Positions 36,149 to 44,530 of a stretch of DNA of 64,000 bases are shown in pieces. Below the pieces are notes generated by a model. It was not told the origin of the DNA and searched no databases. It saw nothing but the letters and a program-made list of their open reading frames with translations. Source of the DNA: CAYLPU01 sp964385635. GTDB lineage: Bacteria > Chloroflexota > Anaerolineae > B4-G1. Each line of letters starts with the position of its first letter. Position 1 is the stretch's first letter. Position numbers and translations under genes: made by a program. The DNA is taken from the NCBI GenBank assembly GCA_964385635.1, contig CAYLPU010000014.1, positions 1 to 64,000 of the forward strand. Direction: 5' to 3'.

Positions 36149-37054
36149 CTATCCCTTCAGGCCTGTATAAGCGATGCCCTCAGTGAACTGCTTCTGGGTG
36201 ATGAAGTACAAGATCAGGATGGGCAAGATCGTGATGACCGATCCTGCCATTTGCAGGTGGACGTGCGCGCCGGCTTCGTCCAGGAAGTGCATCAGCCCTG
36301 CGGAGATCGGACGCCACTCTGGCGTGTTCGTCACGAGCATTGGCCAGGCCAGCGCATTCCAGGCCCCAATGAAGCCAAAGATCACGATGGTCATCAATGG
36401 CGCCCGCGAGATCGGCAGCACCACCTGGACCAGGTAGCGCACGTGCCCGGCGCCATCAATCTGTGCCGAGTCCCACAGTTCCTCGGGAATCTGCGCGAAG
36501 AACTGCCGCAGCAAAAAGATCCCGATGGCGCTGGCCATGAAGGGAATGGTGAGCGCAGGCCAATTGTTGACCCAGGCAAGCGGGCCTATGCGCCCCAACC
36601 AGGTGACCGTGATAAAGTTGGGAACCCAAATGAGAGCCTCCGGTAGCATCAGCGTGGACAGCAGGAGCGTGAACAGGAAATTCTTGGCCGAGAACTCCAT
36701 ACGGGCAAAGGCATAGGCGGCCAGTGTACAGAAAACAAGTTGTCCGCTGACTGTGATTGCGGTGATGATGACGCTGTTGACAAAGTACTCGGAGAAATTG
36801 GCATCTTCCCATGCCTCTACATAGTTGCTCCACTGGGGCACGCTTGGGAGAACGGCCCGGCCCGTAGCCTCGCTCAGGCTCATCAGGGACGCACTTGCCA
36901 TCCAAAGGAAGGGCACGACGGCGATGACGACCCCGACCGATAGAATCGCGTAGGTGAGCACACGTCCAATACTTGCGAGACGTGGTTTGCGGCGGCGGGC
37001 GGTGCTCCCCTTGGATACGGTTACCTGATAGGTTACGCTCGATTTGCTAGCCAT
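36149..37054 (-). CDS. ABC sugar permease, MalG-like
   Basis: This 301-aa protein has six membrane helices and the EAA loop (EELWDSAQIDGAGHVRYLVQVVLPISRAPL, about 195-225) that docks the ATPase. It belongs to the MalG/UgpE class. Its start overlaps the end of the MalF-like gene by 8 nt. No ATPase gene is present in the cassette, so a shared MsiK/UgpC-like ATPase elsewhere must energise it. Confidence 0.95.
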   Translation of the reverse strand: MASKSSVTYQVTVSKGSTARRRKPRLASIGRVLTYAILSVGVVIAVVPFLWMASASLMSLSEATGRAVLPSVPQWSNYVEAWEDANFSEYFVNSVIITAITVSGQLVFCTLAAYAFARMEFSAKNFLFTLLLSTLMLPEALIWVPNFITVTWLGRIGPLAWVNNWPALTIPFMASAIGIFLLRQFFAQIPEELWDSAQIDGAGHVRYLVQVVLPISRAPLMTIVIFGFIGAWNALAWPMLVTNTPEWRPISAGLMHFLDEAGAHVHLQMAGSVITILPILILYFITQKQFTEGIAYTGLKG

Positions 37055-38735
37055 AGAACACCTTCTCTCGCGCGACGCGATTGTTGATAAGTGTCAGGAT
37101 TAGGATCACACCAAGTAGCACGATGGCCAACGACGAGGCATAGCCGTAGCGCGTGTTGCGGAAGAACTCTTGAAAGATCATCACACTGGCCGTGTCGGTC
37201 GTGCCCAGCGCAGCCGCGTTGCGAAGCACCCACACGTGGTTGAAGGCTTTGAACGTGCCGATGACAGCCATCAGCGTCAGGAAGTAGGTCGTGGGGGACA
37301 ACAAGGGGAAGGTGATGTGGCGGAACTGGGCCGTGCGCCCTGCCCCATCAATCGCCGCGGCCTCGTACAGTTCGCTGGGAATGCTGCCCAGCCCGGCCAG
37401 GAAGATGACCGTATCGTAGCCCACGTAGGTCCAGATGTTGTAGATAATAATGACAGTCAGGGCCAGGCTTGGCCCCACGGCCCACCCAGGCAGCGTGACT
37501 CCAGAACCGGCGATCATCTGAAAGACACCGGCAGGTTCATTTAGCCAGAGCAGCGGCTCTACCCCCCATAGCCGCACCAGGCTGTTGATGGGAGCGGTGG
37601 GCCGCCCGGAGAATAACACGCGAAAGATCGCCGCCGCTGCGACGGGCGGCGTGATGTAGGGCAGAAAGTAAATCATGCGAAAGAACCCCTTGCCCTTGAT
37701 GTTCTGAAAGAGCAAGGTGGACAGGAGGAGCGAGATACCCAACTGGAAAGGCACTGTCCCTACGGAATAGTAGACGGTCACTTGCAGGCCCTTCCACCAA
37801 TCCTCGTCACCAGCCGAGATGACTTGCGACAGCTCACCGATCAGCACCCACGCGCCCACCATCAGCGCCACTGCCGCCATCAGACGTAACATCGTGGCAA
37901 TCATGGACGAACGATGGCTGGCGCTGCCCCACACCCACCATGCGATCAGCAGAAGCACAAAGCCTGCGCTGATAGTCACTACCTGCGACCAGATCTCCAG
38001 TTGTTCGCCCTCGGCCAGGGCCTCAGCATAGGCGGCCTGGATCTCAGTCCACGTCAGCCAGCCCAGGATGAGGCTGCCTCCCACCAGCAGGAAGACCAGG
38101 ACAAACGACGTATAGTAGGTGGCGTTGCGCGGGCTGCGAGTCAAGAAGCGATTCACCACAAAAGCCAGCCCCAAGCCCAGTGCCAGAATCAGCACCGACG
38201 AGCGTAACACCGACTGCACCGTCGGCGTTCGCCAGGCCTCACCTAGAAGTTGGAGAAAGAGTTCACGAGTGCGCTCAAGCCCCTTCACCTTCTCTCCAAT
38301 GTCGAGCACTTCAGGCAGCAAATAGACACAGAAGCGCACGAACTGGACCAGGCCGCCCGCCGTCAACGCCGCCGGCAACAGCCACACCCACGGCTGGTCC
38401 CCGTGCTCGCGGGCTGTGCGTCGTGCCTGCAGTAGAGTGCGTATGGCCAGCACTCCAAAGATGACAACCAGCCAAAATGCCACTACGTATGTCAGATTGT
38501 CAACTGCCTTGACATAATTGCTCAGTCCCCGGTACTCCCCACGGATAATGCGCCACCGGTGCAGGCTGACGTAGACGGCAAAACCGATAGGGAACAGGCC
38601 AAAGGTGCCGATGATGAGGAACGCGGGTAGGAGAAAAACGTATGCAGTCAGGGCTTCTCTCAAGCGCCGCCATCGGCGTCCTGCGAACATGCCGGGGCGG
38701 GGGGCAGGAGTTGCACGTTGCTCAGTGACGGTCAT
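37047..38735 (-). CDS. ABC sugar permease, MalF-like with large membrane insertion
   Basis: This 562-aa permease starts at the ATG behind GGAAGGAAGGG. The N-terminal helix (TAYVFLLPAFLIIGTFGLFPI) and the C-terminal core with the EAA loop (ELYEAAAIDGAGRTAQFRHITFPLLSP) are standard. Between them lies about 250 extra residues with at least five more hydrophobic helices, roughly residues 80-320, where most relatives of about 300 aa have a short loop. E. coli MalF has a soluble insert here; this one is largely membrane-spanning. Confidence 0.93.
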   Translation of the reverse strand: MTVTEQRATPAPRPGMFAGRRWRRLREALTAYVFLLPAFLIIGTFGLFPIGFAVYVSLHRWRIIRGEYRGLSNYVKAVDNLTYVVAFWLVVIFGVLAIRTLLQARRTAREHGDQPWVWLLPAALTAGGLVQFVRFCVYLLPEVLDIGEKVKGLERTRELFLQLLGEAWRTPTVQSVLRSSVLILALGLGLAFVVNRFLTRSPRNATYYTSFVLVFLLVGGSLILGWLTWTEIQAAYAEALAEGEQLEIWSQVVTISAGFVLLLIAWWVWGSASHRSSMIATMLRLMAAVALMVGAWVLIGELSQVISAGDEDWWKGLQVTVYYSVGTVPFQLGISLLLSTLLFQNIKGKGFFRMIYFLPYITPPVAAAAIFRVLFSGRPTAPINSLVRLWGVEPLLWLNEPAGVFQMIAGSGVTLPGWAVGPSLALTVIIIYNIWTYVGYDTVIFLAGLGSIPSELYEAAAIDGAGRTAQFRHITFPLLSPTTYFLTLMAVIGTFKAFNHVWVLRNAAALGTTDTASVMIFQEFFRNTRYGYASSLAIVLLGVILILTLINNRVAREKVFYG

Positions 38736-38767
38736 ACCCTTCCTTCCAAAGATACTTACAAGACCGT

Positions 38768-38797
38768 ATTGTAGCACTAAGAGAACAGAAGTGTCAA
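38768..38797 (-). promoter_or_regulatory. Promoter of the MalF-like gene
   Basis: On the minus strand, TTGACA (38797-38792) and TACAAT (38773-38768) are 18 nt apart. It overlaps the 3' end of the truncated permease fragment. Confidence 0.7.
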
Positions 38798-39027
38798 GCC
38801 AAAGAGCGGCGGCTCTTGGATACCAACAAGGCTCCGGCTGGCAAGCCTAGTCCTCTGATCACCCAGAAGGCGTAGCCTACAGGTAGGAGGTTAAAGACGA
38901 GCAGCGACAATGTGCCGGGGAGCAGGAAAAGATAACCTTGTAGGGCCTCGCGGATGAGTCTGTCACGATGACCCACGAAGAGACCACGGCGAGAAACGGG
39001 AGTAACGGGCCGTTCAACGATGGCCAT
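38794..39027 (-). pseudogene. N-terminal remnant of a MalF-like permease
   Basis: The 77-codon frame begins with a typical permease N-terminus (GLFVGHRDRLIREALQGYLFLLPGTLSLL) matching the neighbour's GMFAGRRWRRLREALTAYVFLLP, then stops after one membrane helix. It has a good ribosome site (GGAGGAG) and a consensus promoter. I read it as the surviving head of a duplicated permease gene. Confidence 0.75.
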
Positions 39028-39059
39028 ACTCTCCTCCTATGAGAGGAATTACTTTCAGC

Positions 39060-39088
39060 ATTATAGGATAAAGGGGATGGACTGTCAA
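39060..39088 (-). promoter_or_regulatory. Perfect consensus promoter before the permease remnant
   Basis: TTGACA (39088-39083) and TATAAT (39065-39060) with a 17-nt spacer on the minus strand. It drives the remnant and probably reads through into the sugar ABC operon. Confidence 0.85.
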
Positions 39089-39192
39089 GCAGGACGCGCA
39101 CATACAGGCGTGAGGTGCTTGCCGGTGGACAAATGCATCTCCAAGGAGCCCGCCCAGGCGCAGTCAGCGCTTTCCTGCTATATCCTGGCGCA

Positions 39193-39222
39193 CAAAATGG
39201 GCCGGGCATCTCGCCCGGCCCA
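39193..39222 (-). terminator. Terminator of lepB
   Basis: Minus-strand stem TGGGCCGGGC/GCCCGGCCCA (10 bp, 39198-39207 with 39213-39222, loop of 5) followed by TTTTG. Confidence 0.75.
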
Positions 39223-39235
39223 TCTTCTATATGGG

Positions 39236-39262
39236 GTAGGTGTGCGGTCGCCGCACCCCTAC
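39236..39262. repeat. Short palindromic element overlapping the lepB stop
   Basis: GTAGGTGTGCGG and CCGCACCCCTAC pair with one mismatch around a 3-nt loop. The lepB stop codon lies inside the right arm. It resembles the other short GC-rich palindromes of this window. Confidence 0.55.
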
Positions 39263-39843
39263 TCGACGAAGCCGATGTACTCCGGGGGCCAGTACGAAAA
39301 CCATGCGTGTCCCACGATGTGCTCAATCGGCACTGGCCCGAAACTGCGCGAGTCGTTGGAAGCGCCCCGGTTGTCGCCCAGGACGAAGACGTGCAGCGGA
39401 GGAATGGTATGTGGGCTGTAGTTGCCCCCACCCAGGTTGACGGCCCACGGCTCGTCGAGACACTCTCCTTCGATATACACCTCTCCGCCGCGCACTTCGA
39501 TAGTCTCCCCTGGTAGTCCCACCACTCGTTTAATCAGCATATCTGCTTGTGCTGGCAACTGGATGACGACGATGTCACCGCGGCGTGGGCCGTGAAAAAC
39601 GCGATACGTCACTTTCTCCACCACGACCCGCTGGGCACTGTGCAGGTTAGGTTCCATACTCTGTCCCAGCACCTGGGTGGCCTGGGCCAGAAAGAGATTG
39701 ATGACCAGGGCGATGACGACCGCAGGGATGACCGTCTCGGCCACCTCACGCAGTGCTTGCAGCAGCCATCGCAATACCTGGGCCCCGGAGCCACGAGACT
39801 CCTGCACGGTTTCGGTTTCTGGTGCCCCGGTGATTTCTTCCAT
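39259..39843 (-). CDS. lepB: Signal peptidase I
   Basis: This 194-aa membrane protease removes Sec signal peptides. One N-terminal membrane helix (about 37-56) precedes the catalytic Ser62 (GQSMEPNL) and Lys105 (DMLIKRVVGLPGE); box E is GDNRGASNDSRSFGPV. Length and topology fit a Gram-positive-type SipS. Confidence 0.97.
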   Translation of the reverse strand: MEEITGAPETETVQESRGSGAQVLRWLLQALREVAETVIPAVVIALVINLFLAQATQVLGQSMEPNLHSAQRVVVEKVTYRVFHGPRRGDIVVIQLPAQADMLIKRVVGLPGETIEVRGGEVYIEGECLDEPWAVNLGGGNYSPHTIPPLHVFVLGDNRGASNDSRSFGPVPIEHIVGHAWFSYWPPEYIGFVE

Positions 39844-39861
39844 GTGATCTCTCAGCGTGGG

Positions 39862-42024
39862 CTAGTGCCGTCGAGGTGGGCGCTGCCCTCCCCTGCTGCT
39901 CCGGTTTCCCCCCGGTCTGTCGGCCGCTCGGGCCTGCTCTGGCGTCCAACCCTCCAACACCGCTTGGCGCGAGAGGCGGATCTTTCCCTCATGGCCAATG
40001 TCGGTCACCATCACCATGATCTCATCACCGATTTCCACCACGTCCCTGACGCTGTCGACACGGTAGTCGGCAAGTTGCGAGATGTGTACCATCCCGTCGG
40101 TGCCGGGCAGGATCTCGACGAACGCGCCAAAATCCATAATTCGCACCACGCGCCCGGTGTAGATGTGGCCTATCTCTGGTTCCTCGGTCAAGGCCTCGAT
40201 CATTCGCTGCGCCTTCTCTGCAGCCGGGCCGCTGGTCGAGGCGATGTAGATGGTGCCATCATCCTCGATGTCGATACGCACATCGCACTCTTCCTGAATG
40301 GCACGCACTGTCTTGCCACCCGTACCGATGACTGCCCCCAGTTTATCGGGCGCTATGTGCAAAATGTTCATCCGGGGCGCGTAGGGCGAAAGTTCGGCCC
40401 GGGGCGTGGGGATGGTCGCTTCAATCACATCGAGAATCTGCATGCGTGCCTGGCGGGCCTGTTCCAGCGCAAGAGCCATGATGTCGTAGGAGAGACCGGC
40501 AATCTTGATGTCCATCTGCAAGGCAGTGATCCCCGCGCGCGTGCCGGCGACCTTGAAGTCCATGTCTCCGATGTGATCTTCCAGCCCCTGGATGTCGGTC
40601 AAGATTTGATAGCGACCGTTCTCCATCATCAGGCCCATCGCGATGCCCGCGACCGGGGCCTTGATGGGCACACCGGCATCCATGAGTGCCAGTGTGCTCC
40701 CACATACGCTCGCCATCGAAGTAGAGCCGTTGGAACTGAGTGCCTCGCTGACGATGCGAAGGGTGTAGGGGAACTCGCCATTGTCGGGGATCACCGGCAG
40801 CAGTGCCCGTTCGGCCAGTGCGCCATGGCCAATCTCGCGCCGACGGGGGCCGCGCAGCGGGCGTGTCTCGCCGGTGGAGTAGGGCGGGAAATTATAGTGA
40901 TGCATGTAGCGCTTGGTCTCCTCCGGCGAGAGGTCGTCCAGCATTTGCTCCTCCCGAGGCGTGCCCAGCGTGGCGACGGAAAGCACCTGGGTCTCGCCAC
41001 GGGTGAAGAGGCCGGAGCCGTGCGTCCGTGGCAGTAGTCCCACCTCGGCCGAGAGGGGGCGGATGGTCTGGGGGTCTCGCCCATCGGCGCGGACGCTTTC
41101 CTCGATAGTGCGTCGGCGGACAATCTCGCGCTCCACCTCATTGAAGGCTTCCCTGATCGCTCCCTTGTCCCACTCTCCTCCCAGGTTCTCGGTCAGTTCA
41201 TCCCGCAGTACTCTCAGGCGATTATTGAAATCTGCTTTGCTCGTTGCGCCGTAGATGGCCTCCGGTAGCCGATTTCCTGTCTGCTGGCGGACAATTTCAC
41301 GCAACTCGCCGGGCAGTGTTTGGGGGATGTAGTCCCGCTTGGGCCTCCCCACCGCCTCCCGCATCTCATTCTGGATACGGATCACGTCCTGTACTGCCTC
41401 GTGACCACGGCGGAGTGCCTCGACCATTATGTCTTCGCTGACCTCCTTCGCCCCGGCCTCGACCATCAACAGAGCGTCGGCGGTGCCGGCCAACCGCAGG
41501 TCGAGCGCACTGTGTTCTATCTGCGAGATGGTTGGGCTGATGATCACTTTCCCGCCTATATACCCCACGCGCACAGACCCTACCGGTCCATTAAAAGGGA
41601 CGTCGGAGATTGTGAGCGCTGCTGAGGCACCAATGATGGACAGAATGTCTGTCTTGTGCTCCTCGTCTTGCGAGAGGGGTGTGATAATGATCTGCACATC
41701 ATTACGCAAGTCGTGGGGGAAAAGGGGACGGATGGGACGATCAGTCAACCGCATAGTCAGCGTGGACGATTCGGTTGGCCGCCCCTCGCGGCGGAAGAAG
41801 GAACCGGGGATGCGACCCGCCGCGTAGAGCCGCTCCTCAAAGTCCACGGTGAGTGGGAAGAAATTGATTCCCTCGCGGACATTGTATGACATTGTCGCTG
41901 TGGCGAGCAATAGCGTGTCGCCGCAGCGCACTGTGACTGCACCGCCTGCCTGTTGGGCCAGTTTTCCGGTCTCAATGGTGACGATCTCGTCTCCCGACGT
42001 GGCAGTAAATTTGTAACTATTCAT
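39862..42024 (-). CDS. pnp: Polyribonucleotide nucleotidyltransferase
   Basis: PNPase (720 aa) degrades RNA 3'-5' by phosphorolysis. Two RNase PH domains are followed by a KH domain (about 555-615, LGAVIGTGGKTVRAIQEE) and an S1 domain (about 620-690, GRVVRIMDFGAFVEILPG). A Gly/Arg-rich tail closes it. It follows rpsO as in many bacteria. Confidence 0.98.
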   Translation of the reverse strand: MNSYKFTATSGDEIVTIETGKLAQQAGGAVTVRCGDTLLLATATMSYNVREGINFFPLTVDFEERLYAAGRIPGSFFRREGRPTESSTLTMRLTDRPIRPLFPHDLRNDVQIIITPLSQDEEHKTDILSIIGASAALTISDVPFNGPVGSVRVGYIGGKVIISPTISQIEHSALDLRLAGTADALLMVEAGAKEVSEDIMVEALRRGHEAVQDVIRIQNEMREAVGRPKRDYIPQTLPGELREIVRQQTGNRLPEAIYGATSKADFNNRLRVLRDELTENLGGEWDKGAIREAFNEVEREIVRRRTIEESVRADGRDPQTIRPLSAEVGLLPRTHGSGLFTRGETQVLSVATLGTPREEQMLDDLSPEETKRYMHHYNFPPYSTGETRPLRGPRRREIGHGALAERALLPVIPDNGEFPYTLRIVSEALSSNGSTSMASVCGSTLALMDAGVPIKAPVAGIAMGLMMENGRYQILTDIQGLEDHIGDMDFKVAGTRAGITALQMDIKIAGLSYDIMALALEQARQARMQILDVIEATIPTPRAELSPYAPRMNILHIAPDKLGAVIGTGGKTVRAIQEECDVRIDIEDDGTIYIASTSGPAAEKAQRMIEALTEEPEIGHIYTGRVVRIMDFGAFVEILPGTDGMVHISQLADYRVDSVRDVVEIGDEIMVMVTDIGHEGKIRLSRQAVLEGWTPEQARAADRPGGNRSSRGGQRPPRRH

Positions 42025-42062
42025 TTTATCTTAACCTCCGTGTCTAGACCAGGCGCGGAAGT

Positions 42063-42129
42063 CAGGGATTGGGGGATATCTCGTAGAGGGCTGTCTGCTC
42101 TTGGGCTACGTTGCATTCCCCAATTCCTG
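42063..42129 (-). promoter_or_regulatory. Long structured pnp leader
   Basis: Positions 42063-42074 pair with 42118-42129 (12 bp, one G-T) enclosing a 43-nt loop with a smaller GTAG/CTAC stem. It lies about 40 nt before the pnp start. In E. coli, PNPase controls itself through an RNase III-cut leader hairpin at the same place; a similar role here is inference. Confidence 0.55.
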
Positions 42130-42178
42130 GACCTGCGCCAGGTTTCTCAGATTACTTGTTTTCCGTAGAGATACACTA

Positions 42179-42218
42179 AACGAGTAGATGGGTGTACCTT
42201 GCTCCGCATCCACTCGTT
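42179..42218 (-). terminator. Hairpin between rpsO and pnp
   Basis: A 12-bp stem with one mismatch (42179-42190 with 42207-42218) starts 23 nt after the rpsO stop. Few T residues follow, so it may be a leaky terminator or an mRNA processing site. Confidence 0.5.
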
Positions 42219-42241
42219 CGATTGACTTTGCTGATGAGGTG

Positions 42242-42514
42242 CTACCTGCGCAACCCGAGTCGCTGGATGATCTCCTTATAGCGTTCGGGGTCTTTGCGGC
42301 TGAGATAAGTCAAATGACGCCGGCGTTGGCCAACCATCTTGAGCAGGCCGCGCCGGGAGTGCTCATCGTGCTTGTGTGTCTTCAGGTGTTCCGTCAGTTG
42401 CTTGATGCGGGTGGTCAACAGCGCGATTTGTACTTCCGGTGAGCCAGTATCGTTGGGCGACCGGCAATACTCCTGGATGACGACTTCTTTCTCGCTCTTA
42501 CTCAACGGCACCAT
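42242..42514 (-). CDS. rpsO: 30S ribosomal protein S15
   Basis: S15 (90 aa) is a primary binder of the central 16S domain. DTGSPEVQIALLTTRIKQLTEHLKTHKHD and the RRRHLTYLSRKDPERYKEIIQRLGLR end are diagnostic. AAGGAGG precedes ATG. Confidence 0.98.
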   Translation of the reverse strand: MVPLSKSEKEVVIQEYCRSPNDTGSPEVQIALLTTRIKQLTEHLKTHKHDEHSRRGLLKMVGQRRRHLTYLSRKDPERYKEIIQRLGLRR

Positions 42515-42573
42515 TTCCTCCTTACTACACGCGGGCGGGGTTTGACGTGCGCCTCTCCCGATCTTGTCATGCT

Positions 42574-42602
42574 ATTCTACCACGATTTGGCCCCAGGCGC
42601 AA
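42574..42602 (-). promoter_or_regulatory. Promoter of rpsO-pnp
   Basis: TTGCGC (42602-42597) and TAGAAT (42579-42574) on the minus strand with a 17-nt spacer. Confidence 0.65.
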
Positions 42603-42632
42603 ACTCGCAGGCGGGCGTATTGCATTTGAGAT

Positions 42633-42730
42633 GGGTGTGTTTTATTTCGGCTAACAGAGAAAGGGAGCATCCCCGGATGCGACCGGGGCGGCATCTGGGG
42701 ATGCCTGCTTCTCTGATCTAAGACACACCC
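42633..42730. repeat. 98-nt nested inverted repeat between divergent genes
   Basis: Three nested stems share one axis: GGGTGTGTTTTA (42633-42644) with TAAGACACACCC (42719-42730); AGAGAA with TTCTCT; and a 14-bp inner stem (42667-42680 with 42691-42704), with G-T pairs only. It lies between the divergent rpsO and murJ promoters, where no terminator is needed. It could be a mobile palindromic repeat or a small structured RNA. Confidence 0.6.
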
Positions 42731-42755
42731 TCGTGATTTGGTGCGCCCCCAGGGT

Positions 42756-42784
42756 TTGTAGTCATTGCCAATTTGCGGTAGAAT
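42756..42784 (+). promoter_or_regulatory. Promoter of murJ
   Basis: TTGTAG (42756-42761) and TAGAAT (42779-42784) with a 17-nt spacer, about 60 nt before the murJ start. Confidence 0.6.
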
Positions 42785-42847
42785 GGCGTGGGTTTGTGAG
42801 GGCTTTGGCCTCGGAGGCGTGCACCGTGGTGAGCCATTGCCCATGAG

Positions 42848-44455
42848 ATGGAAGGAATGTTGGACGAAACGCACAGGACACCATTCGAGCGAGAAGTCGA
42901 GGTCGCCCAGGCAGCCGGGATTATTGCACTGGGTAACGTCGCTAGCCGCGTGCTGGGGTTGCTGCGGGAAATGGTCAAGTCCGGCCTCTTTGGCGCAGGT
43001 CCCCGCGTGGACGCGCTGAACGCGGCCCTCCGTGTCCCCAACACCCTCTACGACCTCCTGGTGGGCGGTATGATCAACTCTGCTCTGATTCCCGTCCTCT
43101 CCGACTACGCTGCCCCGGAGCGGCGGGCGGAGTTGTGGCGACTGCTCAGTATTCTCATTGGCGTCGCCTTGCTGGCCACGTGTGGACTCGTCCTGCTGGG
43201 GGAACTCCTGGCCCCCCAGGTGGTCTTGCTGCTGGTAGAAGGGCTGTCACTTCCCTACCAGGCCCTGGCGACTGACCTCCTGCGCCTGGCGCTCCCGGCG
43301 GTTGTCTTCCTCAGCCTGTCTAGCATCCTGTCCGGCGGTCTCTATGCTCTCAAGCGGTTCACCTTCCCCGCCTTCACCGCAGCCGCCTTCAACGCTGGCG
43401 TCGTCATCGTGGCGCTGGCCCTGGGTCACCGCTGGGGGGTTCAGAGTATGGCAGCCGGACTGCTGGTAGGTGCTGCTCTCCAGGTGGCACTCCAACTGCT
43501 GGGGCTGCGCGACGCTCGTTTGCGCTTCGTTCTTGATCTCCATCATCCTGCCCTGCGCCGCATTGTCCGTCTCTACATGCCTATCCTGATCGGCTTGGTG
43601 GTGGACACACTGGCGGTGTTCCTGAGTTACAACCTGGCTTCCCGCACCGGCGAAGGTTCCATATCCTGGATGGAGTACGCATCAACGATCATCCAGTTTC
43701 CTCTTGGCCTGATCGTCACTGCCATCTCCATCGCCATCCTCCCCACTCTCTCCCGGCAGGCCAACGCTGAGGAAAGTGGCCCCTTCCGGGCCACTCTGGC
43801 CCAGGGGCTGCGGCTGGTTCTGGTCCTGATTATCCCGGCCACCGTCGGCCTGTATGTGTTGGCAAATCCCCTCATCGCTCTCATCTTCGAACACGGCGAC
43901 TTCACGCCGGCGGACACTGTGGCGACGGCGGAGGCGCTGCGCTGCGCGCTCCTGGGGCTGCTCTTCGCTGCCGTGGATCAGCCTCTCATTTTCGCTTTCT
44001 ATGCCCGTAAGGACACGCTGACCCCTGCCTTGGTAGGTGTCGGGACGACGATCCTCTATGTCTTGATGGCCCTCGTTCCTTGGTGGTGGGGGGTATTGAC
44101 GCTGCCGCTTCTGGTCCTGGTTAACTCCATCAAGTTGACTGCTCACGCGCTGGCTATGTTGGTGCTGACCCGGCGGCGGCTGGGTCGGCTGGACGACCGT
44201 GGTCTGTGGTCCCTCGTGCTGAGGTCTACCATCGCTTCGCTGGTGATGGCGGCGATAACCTGGGGCGTGTTGCGCGTTCTGGCGGGTCTGGTACTGCCAG
44301 GCCTGCTGGGGGAACTGCTGGTCGTGGGCGGGGCTGGGGGTGTTGGGGTGGCGCTCTATGGACTTCTGGCTCTGGTGTTGGGGCTTGAGGAAATCCACCT
44401 GATCCGCGCAGTCGTCAGTGATGTCTTGAACCGCTTGACGGGGCTTGGGCGGTAG
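42848..44455 (+). CDS. murJ: Lipid II flippase MurJ/MviN family
   Basis: This 535-aa protein has about 14 membrane helices. ALGNVASRVLGLLREMVKSGLFGAGPRVDALNAALRVPN is the MviN opening, and GGMINSALIPVLSDY and FEHGDFTPADT are family blocks. MurJ flips the peptidoglycan precursor lipid II across the membrane. ATG 42848 has only a weak ribosome site. Confidence 0.95.
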   Translation: MEGMLDETHRTPFEREVEVAQAAGIIALGNVASRVLGLLREMVKSGLFGAGPRVDALNAALRVPNTLYDLLVGGMINSALIPVLSDYAAPERRAELWRLLSILIGVALLATCGLVLLGELLAPQVVLLLVEGLSLPYQALATDLLRLALPAVVFLSLSSILSGGLYALKRFTFPAFTAAAFNAGVVIVALALGHRWGVQSMAAGLLVGAALQVALQLLGLRDARLRFVLDLHHPALRRIVRLYMPILIGLVVDTLAVFLSYNLASRTGEGSISWMEYASTIIQFPLGLIVTAISIAILPTLSRQANAEESGPFRATLAQGLRLVLVLIIPATVGLYVLANPLIALIFEHGDFTPADTVATAEALRCALLGLLFAAVDQPLIFAFYARKDTLTPALVGVGTTILYVLMALVPWWWGVLTLPLLVLVNSIKLTAHALAMLVLTRRRLGRLDDRGLWSLVLRSTIASLVMAAITWGVLRVLAGLVLPGLLGELLVVGGAGGVGVALYGLLALVLGLEEIHLIRAVVSDVLNRLTGLGR

Positions 44456-44463
44456 ATTATAAT
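44435..44463 (+). promoter_or_regulatory. Promoter of the methyltransferase gene
   Basis: TTGACG (44435-44440, inside the murJ end) and TATAAT (44458-44463) with a 17-nt spacer. Confidence 0.75.
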
Positions 44464-44530
44464 GCCACTGGACGTAAAACGTAGAACATGATCATGGGTA
44501 GGTGGCTGAACCCTTGCTGAGGATTTACTT

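Noticed and set aside
39547..41037. 496-codon plus-strand open frame opposite pnp
   Set aside because: It lies antisense to PNPase, whose domains are complete on the minus strand; the frame has no recognisable domain and is explained by GC-rich codon bias.
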